This document shows, piece after piece, positions 25,720 to 34,397 of a DNA stretch of 64,000 bases (the first letter of the stretch is position 1; each line of letters starts with the position of its first letter). Origin of the DNA: Microbacterium sp. MPKO10 (lineage in GTDB: Bacteria; Actinomycetota; Actinomycetes; Actinomycetales; Microbacteriaceae); NCBI RefSeq assembly GCF_026107415.2, contig NZ_JAPCHX010000005.1, positions 310,001 through 374,000 on the forward strand, given 5' to 3'. The translations under genes were made by a program, and so were the position numbers. Under the pieces are notes generated by a model, which worked only from the letters and a program-made list of their open reading frames with translations, had not been told where the DNA came from and did no database searches.

Positions 25720-27738
25720 TCAGACCTTGTCTTTGTCGGCGTCGTCCCTCGCCGCGAGCTTCGCCAGCTGCTCGTTGTAAGCGCGCAGCTTGGCATCGTC
25801 CGTTCGCTCCTCGGATCGATCGTTGCGATTTTGCTCACGGGTGTCTGATTTCGCCCATTGCACCGCCACGATTATGGCGAGAACGATCGTCGGTATCTCG
25901 CCGACGCTCCACGCGATTCCCCCGCCGATGTACTGGTCTTCGAGCGGAGTGGGGCCCCACGTGCGCCCCATTGCCCCGAACCAGTCGGCGGCGAACAGTC
26001 CTGTGCTCATCATGATGGTGATTCCGAAGAAGGCGTGCATCGCCATGGTCGCCATCAACAGCAGAAGCCTCATCGGATAGCCGAGGCGCGGAGGGCCAGG
26101 GTCGACGCCGATGAGCGCGTTGACGAACAAGTAGCCGGTGATCAAGAAGTGCGCGATCATCCATTCGTGGCCGATGTGCTCTTCCATCGCCCAGCGCAGC
26201 AGCGGCGAGAAGTAGAAGACCCAGAGCGAGCCGGCGAACAGAATCGCCGCGATCACCCCGTGGCTGAGGAACGTTGAGATCTTCGCGTGCACGAAGGTGA
26301 GCACCCACTCGCGTGGCCCGCGCGAACCATCCGTGCGCTTGTGCAGCGCGCGCAGAGCAAGGGTGAACGGTGCGCCAGGCACCAGCAGCGCCGGAACCGC
26401 CATCGTGAGCCCCATATGCCCCAGCATGTGCAGGCTGAACATGTAGCGCTGGTACAGATTTGTCGCACCTGACGTGAAGTAGAACAGCAGGAGAAGGCCC
26501 GCAACCCATGAAATGGTGCGAAGCACCGACCACTTATCGCCGCGCTTGTGCAGCCGGTAGACACCCGCGAGATAGAAGAAGATGCCGAAGCCGCACACCA
26601 GCAACCAGATCAGGTCGATGTCCCACCCCGTGACAAAGCTGGAGGGCTGCACAGGCGGCGGGAGCGGGTCCCCGGTGAGCAGGATCGCTGGCGTGCCCTC
26701 TTGAGGCGCCTCCTGCGGCACAGGGGTCGCCGTCCGCGCGAGCGCAGCAGCGAAGCCCGACGCGAGCCCCATGAATCCAATCTCGGTGGCGGCCAGTATC
26801 CAGAACAGGCGGGTCCTCGACCGTGCGGCTTTCGACACGACGCCCTGCGCGGCTGCGCCGGGCTGCGGCATCCGGTTGATCACCCAGCGGCGGTACATGG
26901 CCCCGAAGAGGCCCAGGGCGACGAGAGCGGCGATTTTGAGCAGCACGAGGAGCCCGTAGGGTGTCAGGAGCTCAGACCACGCTCCAATGCGCAGCTGTGC
27001 GCTCACGTAGCCGGACACGGCGACGACAATGAAGCAGATAAGGGCGACCGATGAATACCGGCTCAGCACTTGCGTGAGCTCAACAGCTCCGAGCTCACGC
27101 TTGAGCAGAATAAGCGCAAGCAGCCCGCCGACCCAGACTGCGGCGAAGACGAGGTGCAGGCCCAGTCCGTTGACCGCTTGAGCGTGGTTGGCGGCACCGG
27201 CAGCGTGGCCTTGTTCGGCCATCGGAATGAGGGAAGCCAGTGCCAGGACGCCGACGAAGAAGAGGCCCGTCTGATTGCGCACGGCAAAGCACAACACGGT
27301 CACGGATGCCGCGATCAACGTGGTGATGAGCCAGGCTTGCCCAACTTCGACGTCTGTGAAGAACACGGCGAGTTTCTGGCCGAAGTCGTTGCCGAATGAG
27401 AACTGGGTTCCCGTGATGCTCATGAACGTGTAGAAAGCCGTTGCTGCTGACGCCACGGTGTAGACACCAGCGGCACCCGCGGCGATGTCCAACGCGCGTG
27501 TATATGCCGGCCGCGTGGAATCGAGAGCGAAGAGAGCGATCACGAGTGTGCCGAGCGTGACGCCGACGCTCAGGTTGACGAGCAGTTTCGTAATCGGAAG
27601 TCCGAACCGTACGACAGTGCCGGGGTCGCCGATCGCGGGGGCGCTCGCTCCCCCGCCGATCGCGAGTCCTGCGAAGACGGCGAGCAGTGCCATGGCAAGC
27701 AGCACGGAAGGGCCGAGAATGCGCAGGGAACGGTTCAC
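25720..27738 (-). CDS. CopD-CtaG fusion membrane protein (copper handling, cytochrome oxidase assembly)
   Basis: A 672-residue polytopic protein. The N-terminal half (about 1-300) is a CopD-like copper-resistance module with GHAAGAANHAQAVNGLGLHL, including His residues in membrane helices. The C-terminal half (about 370-610) is a caa3-type CtaG domain, with SLHMLGHMGLTMAVPALLV and EEHIGHEWMIAHFL. Such fusions are common in actinobacteria and are thought to deliver copper to cytochrome oxidase or import copper. A charged cytoplasmic tail rich in Arg, Asp and Lys ends the protein. The start is GTG. Confidence 0.87.
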   Translation of the reverse strand: MNRSLRILGPSVLLAMALLAVFAGLAIGGGASAPAIGDPGTVVRFGLPITKLLVNLSVGVTLGTLVIALFALDSTRPAYTRALDIAAGAAGVYTVASAATAFYTFMSITGTQFSFGNDFGQKLAVFFTDVEVGQAWLITTLIAASVTVLCFAVRNQTGLFFVGVLALASLIPMAEQGHAAGAANHAQAVNGLGLHLVFAAVWVGGLLALILLKRELGAVELTQVLSRYSSVALICFIVVAVSGYVSAQLRIGAWSELLTPYGLLVLLKIAALVALGLFGAMYRRWVINRMPQPGAAAQGVVSKAARSRTRLFWILAATEIGFMGLASGFAAALARTATPVPQEAPQEGTPAILLTGDPLPPPVQPSSFVTGWDIDLIWLLVCGFGIFFYLAGVYRLHKRGDKWSVLRTISWVAGLLLLFYFTSGATNLYQRYMFSLHMLGHMGLTMAVPALLVPGAPFTLALRALHKRTDGSRGPREWVLTFVHAKISTFLSHGVIAAILFAGSLWVFYFSPLLRWAMEEHIGHEWMIAHFLITGYLFVNALIGVDPGPPRLGYPMRLLLLMATMAMHAFFGITIMMSTGLFAADWFGAMGRTWGPTPLEDQYIGGGIAWSVGEIPTIVLAIIVAVQWAKSDTREQNRNDRSEERTDDAKLRAYNEQLAKLAARDDADKDKV

Positions 27739-27762
27739 GTTACAAGATTACGCGGAAGACCT

Positions 27763-27822
27763 GAGTGTCTGCGTGCCGCCTTGTGTGTCTGTGTGCTGCC
27801 CTGCGTGCCTGCGTGCTGCCCC
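27763..27822. repeat. three imperfect 20-bp tandem units
   Basis: Units based on GTGTGTCTGCGTGCTGCCCT lie between the HU terminator and the CopD-CtaG start. They differ at several positions, so the array is old or selected for its G/T-rich and C-rich strand bias. Confidence 0.6.
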
Positions 27823-27841
27823 TGGAGACACGCGATCATGC

Positions 27842-27876
27842 AGAAGGGGCGCCGTGCTCAGCACGGCGCCCCTTCT
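27842..27876 (-). terminator. strong hairpin after the HU gene
   Basis: A perfect 16-bp stem (AGAAGGGGCGCCGTGC and its complement) closes a 3-base loop 13 bases past the HU stop. No T-run is present on the minus strand, but the stability is exceptional. Confidence 0.8.
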
Positions 27877-27888
27877 GTGAACTGGATG

Positions 27889-28176
27889 CTACTTGACAGC
27901 TGCCTTGAGCTTCGAGCCAGCGGTAACCTTCACCGAGTGGCCAGCCGGAATGTTGATGGTCTCGCCAGTCTGCGGGTTGCGTCCGGTGCGAGCAGCACGG
28001 TCGGTGCGCTCGACGGCGAGCCAACCGGGGATCGAAACCTTGACGCCGCTGCTGACAGCGTCAGCAAGCTCAGCGAACAGCGCGTCGAGCACGCCACCGA
28101 CGGCAGCCTGGCTCTGGCCGGTCGACGAGGCGATCTTCGCGACGAGCTCGGTCTTGTTGAGCGACTTATCAGCCAT
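27889..28176 (-). CDS. hup: HU-family DNA-binding protein
   Basis: A 95-residue nucleoid protein of classic HU length, without the long Lys-rich tail of mycobacterial Hlp. Motifs: MADKSLNKTELVAKIA and SIPGWLAVERTDRAARTGRNP followed by GETINIPAGHSVKV, the DNA-embracing arm. It bends and compacts DNA as a dimer. The gene is single, with an AT-richer promoter region upstream (28177-28400) that also holds the terminator of the ribosomal protein operon. Confidence 0.95.
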   Translation of the reverse strand: MADKSLNKTELVAKIASSTGQSQAAVGGVLDALFAELADAVSSGVKVSIPGWLAVERTDRAARTGRNPQTGETINIPAGHSVKVTAGSKLKAAVK

Positions 28177-28401
28177 TGAGTTGTCCTCCTCGGACGTTTG
28201 CTGCGTGAATCACGCGGTTTTCGGCCCCCTGTGACGAGTCATCACCGAGGTTCTGTGACTCGATGAATGTAACAGAGAACCGCGTCATTTCGCGGATTTC
28301 TGCGGGTTTTCGGGCACTTTCAAGGGGCGTGTCGCGCAAAATCGCCCGATTTGCCCTGAAAACTGTGTTTTTTCGGGTTGTCGCCTGTGATTCCGGGCAG
28401 A

Positions 28402-28437
28402 GAAAAGGGCACCGGCACGAATGCCGATGCCCTTTTC
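28402..28437 (-). terminator. terminator of the rpmB-rpmG-rpsN operon
   Basis: GAAAAGGGCA pairs with TGCCCTTTTC, and an inner CGGC/GCCG extends the hairpin. It lies 14 bases after the rpsN stop on the minus strand. Confidence 0.75.
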
Positions 28438-28450
28438 GAAGAACGGTGTT

Positions 28451-28756
28451 TTACCAGCTCGACTTGGTCACGCCGGGCAGCTCGCCACGGTGTGCCATCT
28501 CGCGGAAACGGACACGTGAAATGCCGAATGCCTTGAGGTGTCCACGCGGGCGTCCGTCGATCGAGTCGCGGTTGCGAACACGGACCGGGGACGCGTTGCG
28601 CGGGAGCTTCTGGAGCCCCACACGGGCCGCTTCACGCGACTCGTCGGTGCCGTTCGGGTCAACGAGAGCCTTCTTCAGCTCACGACGCTTCTCTTCGTAG
28701 CGTGCGACGACCAACTTACGCTGCTCGTTGCGCGCGATTTTGCTCTTCTTAGCCAT
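28451..28756 (-). CDS. rpsN: 30S ribosomal protein S14, zinc-independent form
   Basis: A 101-residue S14 of the long, cysteine-free type ([13 protein letters not shown] at the N-terminus and [18 protein letters not shown] at the C-terminus). The CxxC zinc motifs of the short type Z are absent. It binds 16S rRNA in the 30S head. It is the last gene of the L28-L33-S14 set, four bases after rpmG. In many actinobacteria cysteine-free paralogues of this set are repressed by Zur; here the Zur gene lies 3.4 kb away, but no Zur box is visible before the operon. Confidence 0.96.
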   Translation of the reverse strand: MAKKSKIARNEQRKLVVARYEEKRRELKKALVDPNGTDESREAARVGLQKLPRNASPVRVRNRDSIDGRPRGHLKAFGISRVRFREMAHRGELPGVTKSSW

Positions 28757-28760
28757 ATGC

Positions 28761-28928
28761 TTATCGCTCCTCGCGGAAGTCAACGTGCTTGCGGACGACG
28801 GGGTCATACTTCTTCAGCACGAGTCGGTCTGGGTTGTTGCGGCGGTTCTTGCGGGTCACGTACGTGAATCCGGTGCCTGCCGTCGAACGCAGCTTGATGA
28901 TCGGGCGGACGTCTTGTGCCTTGGCCAT
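28761..28928 (-). CDS. rpmG: 50S ribosomal protein L33, cysteine-free form
   Basis: A 55-residue L33 starting [18 protein letters not shown] and ending [17 protein letters not shown]. It has no cysteine, so no zinc ribbon. The ATG overlaps the rpmB stop (TAATG), giving translational coupling. It is part of the 50S subunit near the E site. Confidence 0.96.
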   Translation of the reverse strand: MAKAQDVRPIIKLRSTAGTGFTYVTRKNRRNNPDRLVLKKYDPVVRKHVDFREER

Positions 28929-29164
28929 TAGATCTTCTCCCCACGTGCGAGAAGGTCCTTGACGACGGACTCGATGCCGCGTGCGTCGATGACCTTGATG
29001 CCCTTGGCGCTCAGTGTGAGCGTCACGTTACGTCGCAGCGACGGAACGTAGTAGGTCTTCTTCTGGATGTTCGGGTCGAAACGACGCTTGGTGCGTCGGT
29101 GCGAGTGCGAGATGTTGTGTCCGAAGCCGGGAACGGCTCCAGTCACCTGGCACACTGCTGCCAT
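28928..29164 (-). CDS. rpmB: 50S ribosomal protein L28
   Basis: A 78-residue L28 ([20 protein letters not shown], later KRRFDPNIQ and [12 protein letters not shown]). Only one cysteine remains, so it is the zinc-independent type. It is the first gene of the three-gene operon. A 7-bp hairpin (GCAGAGC/GCTCTGC, 29185-29202) sits in its 5' region and may be an autoregulatory or processing structure. Confidence 0.96.
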   Translation of the reverse strand: MAAVCQVTGAVPGFGHNISHSHRRTKRRFDPNIQKKTYYVPSLRRNVTLTLSAKGIKVIDARGIESVVKDLLARGEKI

Positions 29165-29654
29165 AATTGGTCTCCTTCAGTACCGCAGAGCGGATGCTCT
29201 GCCCAAGATCTCTTGTCGGCATACCGGCCTCAGTGAGGCGATACGCGGCGTGATCGGTCGAGAGAGTCCGATCAGCCAACGAGCTACTCTATCACAGCGA
29301 TTATGTGCCCACTGTGGGCTCAGGTCCGAGAGGCGCCATGCATCGGGCGATCGGTCAGGTCAGTCCATGTCGAGTTGAGTGCCGGCAAGCCACGCCAGCC
29401 AGTGCTGCACCTTTCTCCGACGGCTCATACAACTGGCGAGTGCACACGAATGCCCCCGCTGAACCGCGGAGGCTACTGCACCCACCCCAACCAAGCTGCG
29501 CATGGCGTCTGCGGCAACGAATGCCTGACTATGCGGGTCTGACTCCGAGGGTGTGGTTTTCCACAGATTAGCTCGTATTTATCTTCGAAACTTAGTTATC
29601 CACAGTCGCTCGTTTTATCGAACAAGTGTCGGTGGTCGGTGGCAAAATTGGGGC
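29165..29654. other. 490-base gap between rpmB and the DUF222 gene
   Basis: The rpmB side holds the 29185-29202 hairpin and the operon promoter region. The DUF222 side is AT-richer than the surroundings and carries two DnaA-box-like 9-mers. No further coding frame is convincing, and no Zur box is seen. Confidence 0.6.
29557..29604 (+). promoter_or_regulatory. two DnaA-box 9-mers before the DUF222 gene
   Basis: TTTTCCACA (29557-29565) and TTATCCACA (29596-29604, perfect DnaA consensus) are in the same orientation, 39 bases apart, about 50 bases before the ATG of the DUF222 gene. Confidence 0.5.
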
Positions 29655-31682
29655 ATGGATGAATTCAGGGATACCCCTCCGGATCCTGCAGATGTCGGGA
29701 CTTGGGAGGGGCAAGACAGAAAAGAGTATCAACCGCCGCCGTCGTCGGGTAAGGCTCGGGATGCTGGTGCGGGTGGTCCTGCTCGCGGCGACTCTGCATA
29801 TGCCGAGGCCGTCGAAGATACTGAGACCGACTCTGACACCACTGGTTCCGATGCCGCTGCCATCGACCACGCCAACGCTGGTGATTCCACCACGAGCACT
29901 GGCGTCGGCGCAGCGGCCGAGGCCGATACTAATGCTGATGGTGGCACCGCTGCTGATGCTGCTGCTGCTGACGATTCAGTCACGGCGGACAAAGCCAGTG
30001 CACCAGAGAGTGCCGAGCCAGGGGCTGGCGGCAGCAACACCGGTACCGAGATAGCTGGTGCCTCAGGCGCCTCCGTTACCGACGATGAAAGTCTCGTCGC
30101 CAAAGCCGACGCTGACATCGAGACCGACACCGAAACCGACACCGATACTGCTGATGCGGAGGCCCAGTCTGAAGAAGAAGCAGACGCTGATGCAGACGCA
30201 GACGCAGGTGCAGACGCAGGTGCAGATACAGGTGCAGATGCTGACGGCGCAGAAGATGCGTCTGCGGCAGATATGTTGCGTTCTCGGCTTGCCGGTGTCG
30301 TTGACGACTCACAATTGATCGCGGCGGCCGAAGCCTCACGGTTGCGTGGCATCTATGCCATGCTGCAGGACGCCCTGGCCCACCCGGGGATCTTCGCTGT
30401 CCTGCCCGCAGACAGCACCCCGGCAACTCTCAGCGCAGAGACCGAAGGGTGGGTGCGGTCCTCATTGGCGCAAGAGATCGGTGCCGCGATCGGGGTCACG
30501 AAAAACCATGCCGCCGGGCTTGTTCAGGACGCCGAAATCCTCTGCGAGGACCTGCCCGCGACACTTGATGCCCTCGAGGACGGCCGGATTACCCGGCAGC
30601 ACACACAGGCGATGATCCGGCAAGCCATCACCCTCGATGGAGACGCAATTGCGATGTTTGAGCAGGCGGCGTTGCCGAAAGCGATCGGGCAATCACCAAC
30701 ACAGTTTTCCCGCGCCGTTGTGTCGATCCGGGAGGGATTGTTTCCGGAAACGATCGCGCGACGCCGCACCGACGCCGTCAAGAACCGGCGAGTGGACTGC
30801 TACCCCGCCCAGGACGGCATGGGAACTCTCGCGGTGCATGCTCCGATCGAGATCGTGCAGAGCCTGCACAACGCCGCACGACACACAGCTCGGGCGTTGA
30901 AAGCGGCAGGAGATGACCGCACCCTGGCCCAGATCGAGACCGACACCCTCATCGACGCCATCATGACCGGCTTCACCATCGACGCGACGCACAAGCCCGG
31001 CGTCGGACCGTCAGGTGTGGGAGCGGACCGACTCGGCGGAATCCGGCCGACCGTGTATGTCACCGTCCCCGTCATGACTCTGCTCGGGAAAAGCGATGAA
31101 CCGGCGCATTTGGACGGATACGGCCCCATCGACCCCGAAACCGCACGGATCCTCGCCGCTCAGGCACCAAGCTTCACCCGGTTGCTCACCCACCCGGAGA
31201 CCGGAGCCGTGCTCTCCGTCGGACGCGACAGTTACGCCGTTCCGGCAGACCTGAAGCGCGCCGTCCAGCTCCGCGACGAAACCTGCATCGGGATCGGTTG
31301 CGACCGGTCCGCCACGTCCTGCGATCTGGATCACCGGCACGAATGGCAAGACGGTGGTGAAACCAGCTACGCCAACCTGCAATCCGTCTGCGAACAGCAC
31401 CACATGATCCGACACCACACCCAGTGGCAGGCACACCTCGCCGATAACGGACACATCCAGTGGATCTCACCCCTCGGACACACATACCGGGTCCCCCGCA
31501 CCTCAAACGTCCAATTCGTGCACGTCAACACAGAGAACGACACGACCGGCGACACGACGACCGACGACGAGGCCCGGGCGACAGAATCCGACGGGAATGG
31601 CACCATCGGCGGCGCCCCTGCCGAGACTGGTTTTGGTACACGTGCTGCTCAGGAGGGATTCCCCAACACGCCGCCCTTCTAA
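29655..31682 (+). CDS. DUF222/13E12-family protein with C-terminal HNH nuclease domain
   Basis: A 675-residue protein. Residues 1-205 are a low-complexity tail of Ala, Asp, Thr, Glu and Gly with imperfect repeats (ADADA, GADAGAD). Residues about 209-480 match DUF222 (SRLAGVVDDSQLIAAAE and later TRLLTHPETG). The C-terminal HNH domain (about 535-595) has CDLDHRHEWQDGGETSYANL then CEQHH, with a CxxxxC-type metal site. These proteins are multi-copy and mobile-like in Microbacteriaceae and mycobacteria; their target is unknown. Two DnaA boxes precede it and tandem repeats follow, and its codon and repeat content differ from its neighbours. It sits between the ribosomal and zur loci, as if inserted there. 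Confidence 0.85.
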   Translation: MDEFRDTPPDPADVGTWEGQDRKEYQPPPSSGKARDAGAGGPARGDSAYAEAVEDTETDSDTTGSDAAAIDHANAGDSTTSTGVGAAAEADTNADGGTAADAAAADDSVTADKASAPESAEPGAGGSNTGTEIAGASGASVTDDESLVAKADADIETDTETDTDTADAEAQSEEEADADADADAGADAGADTGADADGAEDASAADMLRSRLAGVVDDSQLIAAAEASRLRGIYAMLQDALAHPGIFAVLPADSTPATLSAETEGWVRSSLAQEIGAAIGVTKNHAAGLVQDAEILCEDLPATLDALEDGRITRQHTQAMIRQAITLDGDAIAMFEQAALPKAIGQSPTQFSRAVVSIREGLFPETIARRRTDAVKNRRVDCYPAQDGMGTLAVHAPIEIVQSLHNAARHTARALKAAGDDRTLAQIETDTLIDAIMTGFTIDATHKPGVGPSGVGADRLGGIRPTVYVTVPVMTLLGKSDEPAHLDGYGPIDPETARILAAQAPSFTRLLTHPETGAVLSVGRDSYAVPADLKRAVQLRDETCIGIGCDRSATSCDLDHRHEWQDGGETSYANLQSVCEQHHMIRHHTQWQAHLADNGHIQWISPLGHTYRVPRTSNVQFVHVNTENDTTGDTTTDDEARATESDGNGTIGGAPAETGFGTRAAQEGFPNTPPF

Positions 31683-31860
31683 ATACCGGGCACCCAGCCG
31701 ACTCCCGAAACCGGGATACCGAGGAAAGGCACTCGGGCGCTGGACTCTGCCCGAACGACAGCTGCAGCTCGAACGAAGGCTGCAATCTGGGCGGGTAACA
31801 CTGCATGGCGACGCCTGGCAACACGACAACACGACAACACGGCTCCATGGTTCGACAGCT

Positions 31861-31928
31861 CGACGGCTCGACGGCTCGACGGCTCGACGGCTCGACGGCT
31901 CGACGGCTCGACGGCTCGACGGCTCGAC
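31861..31928. repeat. 8-bp microsatellite (CGACGGCT)8.5
   Basis: Eight and a half perfect copies of CGACGGCT. The unit is not a multiple of three and lies outside genes. Perfect identity indicates recent expansion and probable length variation between strains. Confidence 0.95.
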
Positions 31929-32109
31929 ACGATTCTCAGTCAATTCGGGCTGCTCAGAGATCAATGGCGACCAGCCTGTGAACAATAAGCGTGTCCCAGA
32001 CTGAGAGCAATAAGCAGGACCCGGAGATCGTGATGGCCCACAGACAATCAGTGTTGCCTAGACGGCGGCTGCCGAGCGACAGCCTCTACTGCGCTGCCGT
32101 CTTCTCCTG

Positions 32110-32187
32110 GCTACGAGTATGCGCGACGAGCTACGAGTATGAGCGACGAGCTACGAGTATGAGCGACGAGCTACGAGCAATGAGCTA
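32110..32187. repeat. 20-bp tandem repeat after zur
   Basis: Three nearly identical copies of GCTACGAGTATGAGCGACGA (the first has one change), followed by a partial copy, directly downstream of the zur stop on its strand. Confidence 0.9.
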
Positions 32188-32198
32188 CTGGTGATACA

Positions 32199-32603
32199 TC
32201 ACGCCTGCTGCTGGGCCATCGAACACTTCGGACACAGCCCGAAGATGTCAACGATGTGCCTGGCATCCGTATAGCCATGTTCAGCTGCAACCGTCCGTGC
32301 CCACCGCTCAACCTCACCCGCTTCGATCTCCACGGTGTCGCCACACGTCCGACAAATCAGATGGTGATGGTGAGCCGACGTCTCACAGGCACGATAGAGA
32401 GATTCGCCTTCAGGAGACTGCAGGGAATCAGCATCCCCTTCTGTCGCGAGGTCAGCCAAAGCCCGATAGACAGTCGCGAGACCGATGTGTGATCCGGCAT
32501 CCTTCAATTGCGAATGCAGGCCTTGCGCGCTGACGAACCCGTCCGCCGAGTCCAACGCATCGCGCACAGCCTCACGCTGCCACGTATTGCGTCTTACGAC
32601 CAT
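32199..32603 (-). CDS. zur: Fur-family zinc uptake regulator
   Basis: A 134-residue Fur-family repressor. The DNA-binding half has TWQREAVRDAL and IGLATVYRALADLA. The regulatory metal region is SAHHHHLICRTCG, and the structural zinc site uses this CxxC with C-terminal CPKC. Its position beside znuB, znuC and znuA and a Zur-like box before znuA identify it as Zur rather than Fur. It should repress zinc uptake when zinc is sufficient. The gap to znuB is 76 bases, so it may be the last gene of the znuACB operon or be separately expressed. Confidence 0.88.
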   Translation of the reverse strand: MVVRRNTWQREAVRDALDSADGFVSAQGLHSQLKDAGSHIGLATVYRALADLATEGDADSLQSPEGESLYRACETSAHHHHLICRTCGDTVEIEAGEVERWARTVAAEHGYTDARHIVDIFGLCPKCSMAQQQA

Positions 32604-32679
32604 GCGTCACCTCCAGGAAGCACCCTCCAGACTACCCCGAGAACTCGAAGATCTCGGGTGAGAGCCGGGCGCCGTCAAC

Positions 32680-33570
32680 TCACCGCACCGCCGGTCTCGC
32701 CTTCTGCCTGAGACCGATGAGCCGCGCCACAAGATAGATGGCGAATGAGATCGTCGTGATGTACGGGCTAATCGGCAGCGAGCCACCGATCGCCAGAAGA
32801 ATGCCGCCCACCGCCGACACGAATCCAAACGTCACAGCGAGCAGCGGCACGACGATCGGCGAGCTGGAGACACGCAGCGCCGCCGCCGCCGGCGTAACGA
32901 CAAGCGCCAGCACCAGCAGTGCACCGATGATCTGCACAGACACCGCGACAATGAGGCCGAGCAACACCATGAACGCGAGCGAGATGAACCGAGTCGGCAC
33001 GCCTCGCGCGGCAGCGACATCAGCATCCAAGCTGTCAAAGCTGAGCGGTCGCCACATCCACAGCAGCCCAATCAGCACAACCACCGAGATCGCAATGAGC
33101 CAGCCGAGCCTCGGGTCGTCGACAGCAATAATCTGCCCCGTCAGCAACCCGAATTTGTTGGCCGAGCGCCCCGGATACAGAGCGAGAAACAGGATGCCGA
33201 GGCCGAGGCCGAACGGCATGAGCACCCCGATGATCGAGTTGCGGTCGCGCGCCTTTGAACCAAGCAGCCCGATCATGATCGCCGACAGGAGCGCTCCCGC
33301 GAGCGATCCCGCGATCACGTTGGCTCCAAAGAGCAGAGCGGCCGAGGCACCGGCAAACGACAGCTCGCTGATCCCGTGCACGGCAAACGCCATATCGCGC
33401 TGCATCACGAAGACACCGATGAGTCCGCCGACAATGCCGAGAACAGCCCCCGCGATCACTGAGTTGTGAACGAGCGCGAGAAGTTCACCATAGTTCTCGA
33501 AGTTGAACAGGCGCGACCACAGGTCGTCACCGGATGCTGCCCTGACGAGCAGCTGTGCGGTCACACTCAT
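32680..33570 (-). CDS. znuB: zinc ABC transporter permease
   Basis: A 296-residue ABC-3 family permease with about eight membrane helices, including MQRDMAFAVHGISELSFAG, the conserved metal-permease segment. It forms the inner-membrane channel of the ZnuABC importer. Its ATG overlaps the znuC stop by ATGA. Confidence 0.9.
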   Translation of the reverse strand: MSVTAQLLVRAASGDDLWSRLFNFENYGELLALVHNSVIAGAVLGIVGGLIGVFVMQRDMAFAVHGISELSFAGASAALLFGANVIAGSLAGALLSAIMIGLLGSKARDRNSIIGVLMPFGLGLGILFLALYPGRSANKFGLLTGQIIAVDDPRLGWLIAISVVVLIGLLWMWRPLSFDSLDADVAAARGVPTRFISLAFMVLLGLIVAVSVQIIGALLVLALVVTPAAAALRVSSSPIVVPLLAVTFGFVSAVGGILLAIGGSLPISPYITTISFAIYLVARLIGLRQKARPAVR

Positions 33571-34397
33571 GCGACGCCCTCGTGGTCATGATGATGGTGC
33601 GTCGTCTCAGCATCCGGAATTCCCACAACGATGACACGGCCGCCCGTGCGGATGCACTCCACCGGGGTGCCGTACAGCGTCGACAGAACGTCGGAGCGCA
33701 ACACCTCGTCTGGTGTGCCCTCAAGAAACCGTCCGCCGGCAAAATACAGGATGCGGTCGACCATGTTCAGCACGGGATTCACGTCGTGGGTGACGAAGAG
33801 CACGGCGGTGTCTGCTTCGCGCCGCCTGGCGTCAATCAGTTCGCTGACACCACGCTGATGGTGCAGATCGAGGCTCAGCAGCGGCTCGTCGCAAAGGAGG
33901 ATGCTGGGGTCAGCGGCCAGCGCTTGCCCGACACGGAGGCGCTGCTGCTCACCCCCGGAGAGGCTGCCGACCGGCTCGTCGGCATACGACTCGGCACCGA
34001 CCGCGGCGAGCAGTTCGTCAACGCGTTCTTTCTCCCCACGTCGCGACCGCGGGACGCCAAAGCGGTGCCCGTTGACTCCGAGCGTAATGAGATCGCGCGC
34101 TCGCATCGGTGTGCCTGCCGGAATCAGCTTCTGCTGCGGGATGTAGCCGATCTGCCGGTCGCCACGACGAACCGGATGATCGTTGATACTGATGGTGCCC
34201 TCGGTGAGTTCTTGCTGACCGAGCAGCGCCTTGAGCAGTGATGTCTTGCCGGAACCGTTCGGGCCCAGCACCGCGAGAAACTCGCCGGGGCACACATCGA
34301 GGTTGAGGTTCGACCACAGCGTGCGGTCTCCAAAGCGAAGCCCGGCGCCTCGCAGGGAGACGACCGGGTCGCTGGGATGCTGATGGTGCTGCGTCAC
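33567..34397 (-). CDS. znuC: zinc ABC transporter ATP-binding protein
   Basis: A 276-residue ATPase: Walker A GPNGSGKTS, signature LSGGEQQRLRVGQAL, Walker B ILLCDEPLLSLD, switch HD in VTHDVN. Both ends are His-rich (MTQHHQHP at the N-terminus and HHHHDHEG at the C-terminus), which may bind zinc at the cytoplasmic face. It overlaps znuA and znuB by four bases each, so the three genes are translated as one unit. Confidence 0.9.
   Translation of the reverse strand: MTQHHQHPSDPVVSLRGAGLRFGDRTLWSNLNLDVCPGEFLAVLGPNGSGKTSLLKALLGQQELTEGTISINDHPVRRGDRQIGYIPQQKLIPAGTPMRARDLITLGVNGHRFGVPRSRRGEKERVDELLAAVGAESYADEPVGSLSGGEQQRLRVGQALAADPSILLCDEPLLSLDLHHQRGVSELIDARRREADTAVLFVTHDVNPVLNMVDRILYFAGGRFLEGTPDEVLRSDVLSTLYGTPVECIRTGGRVIVVGIPDAETTHHHHDHEGVA

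Larger units (their letters stand above)
31683..32198. other. 516-base non-coding region with two repeat arrays
   Basis: No gene is supported here. It holds an 8-bp microsatellite (with a related 8-bp ACACGACA pair before it) and a 20-bp tandem repeat that ends 12 bases from the zur stop. The long frames across the arrays are repeat artefacts. Confidence 0.7.

Noticed and set aside
29165-29300. Zur box before the rpmB operon
   Set aside because: No TGAAAAT-type palindrome like that before znuA could be found in this stretch.
29729-30352. Ser/Ala-rich minus-strand frame opposite the DUF222 N-terminus
   Set aside because: It is the antisense of the acidic low-complexity tail and has no start signal or domain.
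31861-31928. Repeat array as a CRISPR
   Set aside because: Units are 8 bp and contiguous; there are no spacers and no cas genes in the window.
31503-31985. Minus-strand frame with Ser-Arg-Arg-Ala-Val-Glu-Pro repeats
   Set aside because: It is only the translation of the 8-bp microsatellite and antisense DUF222 sequence.
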